This document shows positions 14,601 through 16,450 of a stretch of DNA of 16,450 nt, one piece after another. The position numbers were made by a program, and so were the translations under genes. Under the pieces are notes generated by a model that saw only the letters and a list, made by a program, of their open reading frames with translations, was not told the origin of the DNA and searched no databases. Position 1 is the stretch's first letter; each line of letters starts with the position of its first letter. Location: contig DATAVK010000138.1 of assembly GCA_036267755.1 (NCBI GenBank), positions 1 to 16,450 on the forward strand. Reading direction: 5' to 3'. The stretch is from DATAVK01 sp036267755. GTDB lineage: Bacteria > Actinomycetota > Actinomycetes > JAFAQI01.

Positions 14601-15371
14601 GTGCGGATCGTGGTCCTCGGTCTGCCGGAAGGCGTGACGGCCTGCCTGTTCGACCTCGACGGGGTGCTGACCGACACGGCGGCCGTGCACAACGCGGCCT
14701 GGAAGCAGATCTTCGATGACTTCCTGCAGGAGCGGGCGGATCGCGAGGACGCGATCTTCCATCCGTTCACCAAGGCCGACTACATCGACTACGTGGACGG
14801 CAAGCCGCGCTCGGACGGGGTTCGCGACTTCCTGGCCAGCCGGGACATCCACCTGCCCGAGGGCAGCCCGGACGACAAGCCGACCGCCGAGACCGTCAAT
14901 GGCCTGGGTAACCGGAAGAACGTCGAGCTGCTCGAGCGGATCCACACCGACGGGGTGAAGGTCTTCGAGGGATCGCGGCGCTACCTGGAGGCCGCCCGCG
15001 ACGCCGGGCTGCGGCGAGCCGTGGTGTCTTCCAGCGCCAACACCCACGACGTACTCGAGGTGACCGGACTCGCTGAGCTCATCGAGCTGCGCGTCGACGG
15101 GGTCACGATCCGCGAGGAGGGGTTGAAGGGCAAGCCGGCCCCCGACACGTTCCTCACCGCCGCGCAGCGGCTCGGCGTCGAGCCCGCGGCGGCGGCCGTC
15201 TTCGAGGACGCGCTCGCCGGGGTGGAGGCGGGCCGTGCCGGCCACTTCGGTGCGGTGGTCGGGGTCGATCGGGTGGGTCAGGCGGCGGCGTTGGCCGAGC
15301 ACGGCGCCACCGTGGTCGTGAGTGACCTCGCCGATTTGTTGGACGGGGTCAAGGCCGAGGACAGCCCGTGA
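14601..15371 (+). CDS. Beta-phosphoglucomutase-like HAD protein
   Basis: A 256-residue HAD enzyme expected to interconvert beta-glucose 1-phosphate and glucose 6-phosphate in the cytoplasm. Motif I is D18-L-D20-G-V-L; motif II is the serine run S143-S145; motif III Lys is K178 in LKGKPAPD; motif IV is FEDALAG (201-207). The cap segment YVDGKPRSDGVRDFLASR (64-81) is the beta-phosphoglucomutase-family substrate loop. The downstream GH65 gene overlaps by 4 bp, so the mutase would consume the beta-glucose 1-phosphate a GH65 phosphorylase makes; mycobacterial Rv3400-Rv3401 has the same order. The GTG at 14601 has G-rich sequence right against it; the GTG at 14610 has GGGGG about eight bases upstream and is the likelier start (253 residues). 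Confidence 0.92.
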   Translation: MRIVVLGLPEGVTACLFDLDGVLTDTAAVHNAAWKQIFDDFLQERADREDAIFHPFTKADYIDYVDGKPRSDGVRDFLASRDIHLPEGSPDDKPTAETVNGLGNRKNVELLERIHTDGVKVFEGSRRYLEAARDAGLRRAVVSSSANTHDVLEVTGLAELIELRVDGVTIREEGLKGKPAPDTFLTAAQRLGVEPAAAAVFEDALAGVEAGRAGHFGAVVGVDRVGQAAALAEHGATVVVSDLADLLDGVKAEDSP

Positions 15372-16450
15372 TCGAGCAGGCGATCTACCCGACCGAGCCG
15401 TGGCTGGTCCGCGAGACCCGACTCGATCTCGACCTGCTCGCCCAGTCCGAGTCGGTGTTCACCCTCGCGAACGGCCACATCGGGATGCGGGGCAACCTCG
15501 ACGAGGGTGAGCCTTACGGCATCCCAGGGACCTACCTCAACTCCTTCTATGAGAAGCGGCCGCTGCCCTACGCCGAGGCGGGCTACGGCTACCCCGAGCA
15601 GGGGCAGACCGTCGTCAACGTCACGGACGGCAAGCTGATCCGGTTGCTGGTCGACGACGAGCCGCTCGACGTCCGGTACGGCGATCTGCGTTCCCACGAG
15701 CGGCTGCTGGACATCCGGGCCGGCACGCTGACCCGGTCGCTGGAGTGGGTGTCGCCGGCGGGTCAGCGGGTGCGAGTGACCTCGCGCCGGCTGGTGTCGT
15801 TCGTGCAGCGGGCGGTGGCCGCCATCGAATACACCGTGGAGCCGGTCGACCAGCCGGCGCGGTTCGTCGTCCAGTCCGAGCTGGTCGCGAACCAGGAGCT
15901 GCCGAGAATGTCCGGTGACCCCCGGGTCTCGGCGATCCTCGAGAATCCGCTGGTCCCGGTCGAGAGCTACCGGCATGAGGCCGGCGGGGTGCTGGTCCAC
16001 CGCACCCGGGCGTCCGAGCTGCAGATGGCGGCGGGGATGGACCATCTGATCGAGGCCCCCGGCCGGCTCGACGTCGAAGTCGATACCCGCGACGACCTGG
16101 CCCGGACCACGGTCGTGGCCCAGCTCAAGCCCGGCGAGAAGCTCCGGCTGGTCAAGCTGCTCGCCTATGGCTGGTCGAGCCTGCGCTCGCGCCCGGCGCT
16201 CGGCGATCAGGTCTCGGCGGCGCTTCGCAGCGCCCGGTACTCCGGCTGGGACGGTTTGCTCGACGAGCAACGGCAGTACCTCGACGAGTTCTGGGACTCC
16301 GCCGACGTCGAGATCGACGGTGACGCTGACATCCAGCAGGCGGTGCGCTTCGCGTTGTTCCACGTGTTGCAGAGCGGCGCCCGCGCCGAGCGGCGCTGCA
16401 TCCCGGCGAAGGGCCTCACCGGCCCGGGGTACGACGGCCACACCTTCTGG
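15368..16450 (+). CDS. Glycoside hydrolase family 65 protein (trehalose/maltose/kojibiose phosphorylase-like), 3' end missing
   Basis: The first 361 residues of a GH65 enzyme, open to the end of the window. The family splits alpha-linked glucose disaccharides, usually by phosphorolysis to beta-glucose 1-phosphate. Visible are the N-terminal domain opening ETRLDLDLLAQSESVFTLAN, the GNLDEGEPYGIPGTYLNSFY segment (positions 45-64), AYGWSSLRSRPAL, and the start of the catalytic barrel region, IPAKGLTGPGYDGHTFW (345-361), at the window edge. The catalytic glutamate lies beyond the window, so phosphorylase versus hydrolase activity and bond specificity cannot be judged. The overall sequence closely resembles what I recall of mycobacterial Rv3401. 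Its GTG overlaps the TGA of the mutase gene (GTGA), so the two are translationally coupled. Confidence 0.93.
   Translation, partial: MIEQAIYPTEPWLVRETRLDLDLLAQSESVFTLANGHIGMRGNLDEGEPYGIPGTYLNSFYEKRPLPYAEAGYGYPEQGQTVVNVTDGKLIRLLVDDEPLDVRYGDLRSHERLLDIRAGTLTRSLEWVSPAGQRVRVTSRRLVSFVQRAVAAIEYTVEPVDQPARFVVQSELVANQELPRMSGDPRVSAILENPLVPVESYRHEAGGVLVHRTRASELQMAAGMDHLIEAPGRLDVEVDTRDDLARTTVVAQLKPGEKLRLVKLLAYGWSSLRSRPALGDQVSAALRSARYSGWDGLLDEQRQYLDEFWDSADVEIDGDADIQQAVRFALFHVLQSGARAERRCIPAKGLTGPGYDGHTFW

Noticed and set aside
14466..15302. A 278-codon minus-strand frame over the phosphoglucomutase-like gene
   Set aside because: Opposite a HAD enzyme with all motifs; the antisense product shows no domain.
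15278..16441. A 387-codon minus-strand frame over the GH65 gene
   Set aside because: The plus strand encodes a clear GH65 protein that runs off the window; the antisense frame is a GC-bias shadow.

Overview
The window is very GC-rich with G/C-biased third codon positions and carries several actinobacterial hallmarks: an HspR-type HAIR operator in front of lon, frequent GTG starts, and a beta-phosphoglucomutase/GH65 pair like that of mycobacteria. It is best read as chromosomal DNA of an actinomycete; the genus cannot be fixed from sequence alone. Coding density is high. No rRNA, tRNA, CRISPR array or insertion sequence was seen, and no gap between genes exceeds about 160 bases.

Layout. (1) 1-1296, plus strand: the 3' part of an EmrB/QacA-type MFS exporter. 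Its stop codon overlaps the stop of the convergent gene. (2) 1293-5790, minus strand: a full-length GAF-PAS-GGDEF-EAL cyclic-di-GMP enzyme followed 46 bp later by a FUSC-family membrane protein. (3) 5898-7479, minus strand: a tightly overlapping trio of a cytoplasmic sulfite-oxidase-like molybdoprotein, an FNR-type FAD/NAD(P) reductase and a small zinc-ribbon protein (DUF6510-like). (4) 7520-9136: a divergent pair, a DinB-family protein (minus) and a WYL-domain repressor-type regulator (plus). (5) 9158-11968, minus strand: an XRE-HTH/MurA fusion preceded by an AT-rich palindrome, a stand-alone copy of a domain usually met in phage head proteins, a HAD phosphatase, and a tiny acidic ORF that overlaps it. 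(6) 12009-12086: a 54-bp almost perfect palindrome plus an extra degenerate arm just after lon. (7) 12095-14440, minus strand: ATP-dependent protease Lon. (8) 14601 to the window end, plus strand: beta-phosphoglucomutase-like HAD enzyme and the start of a GH65 glycoside phosphorylase/hydrolase, translationally coupled and pointing to alpha-glucodisaccharide (trehalose/maltose/kojibiose-type) metabolism.

Most genes are recognisable. The less ordinary items are the HTH-MurA fusion with its palindromic promoter element, the isolated phage-type domain beside it, the molybdoenzyme/flavoreductase/zinc-ribbon trio, the large palindrome behind lon, and the HAIR operator that overlaps the lon ribosome binding site.
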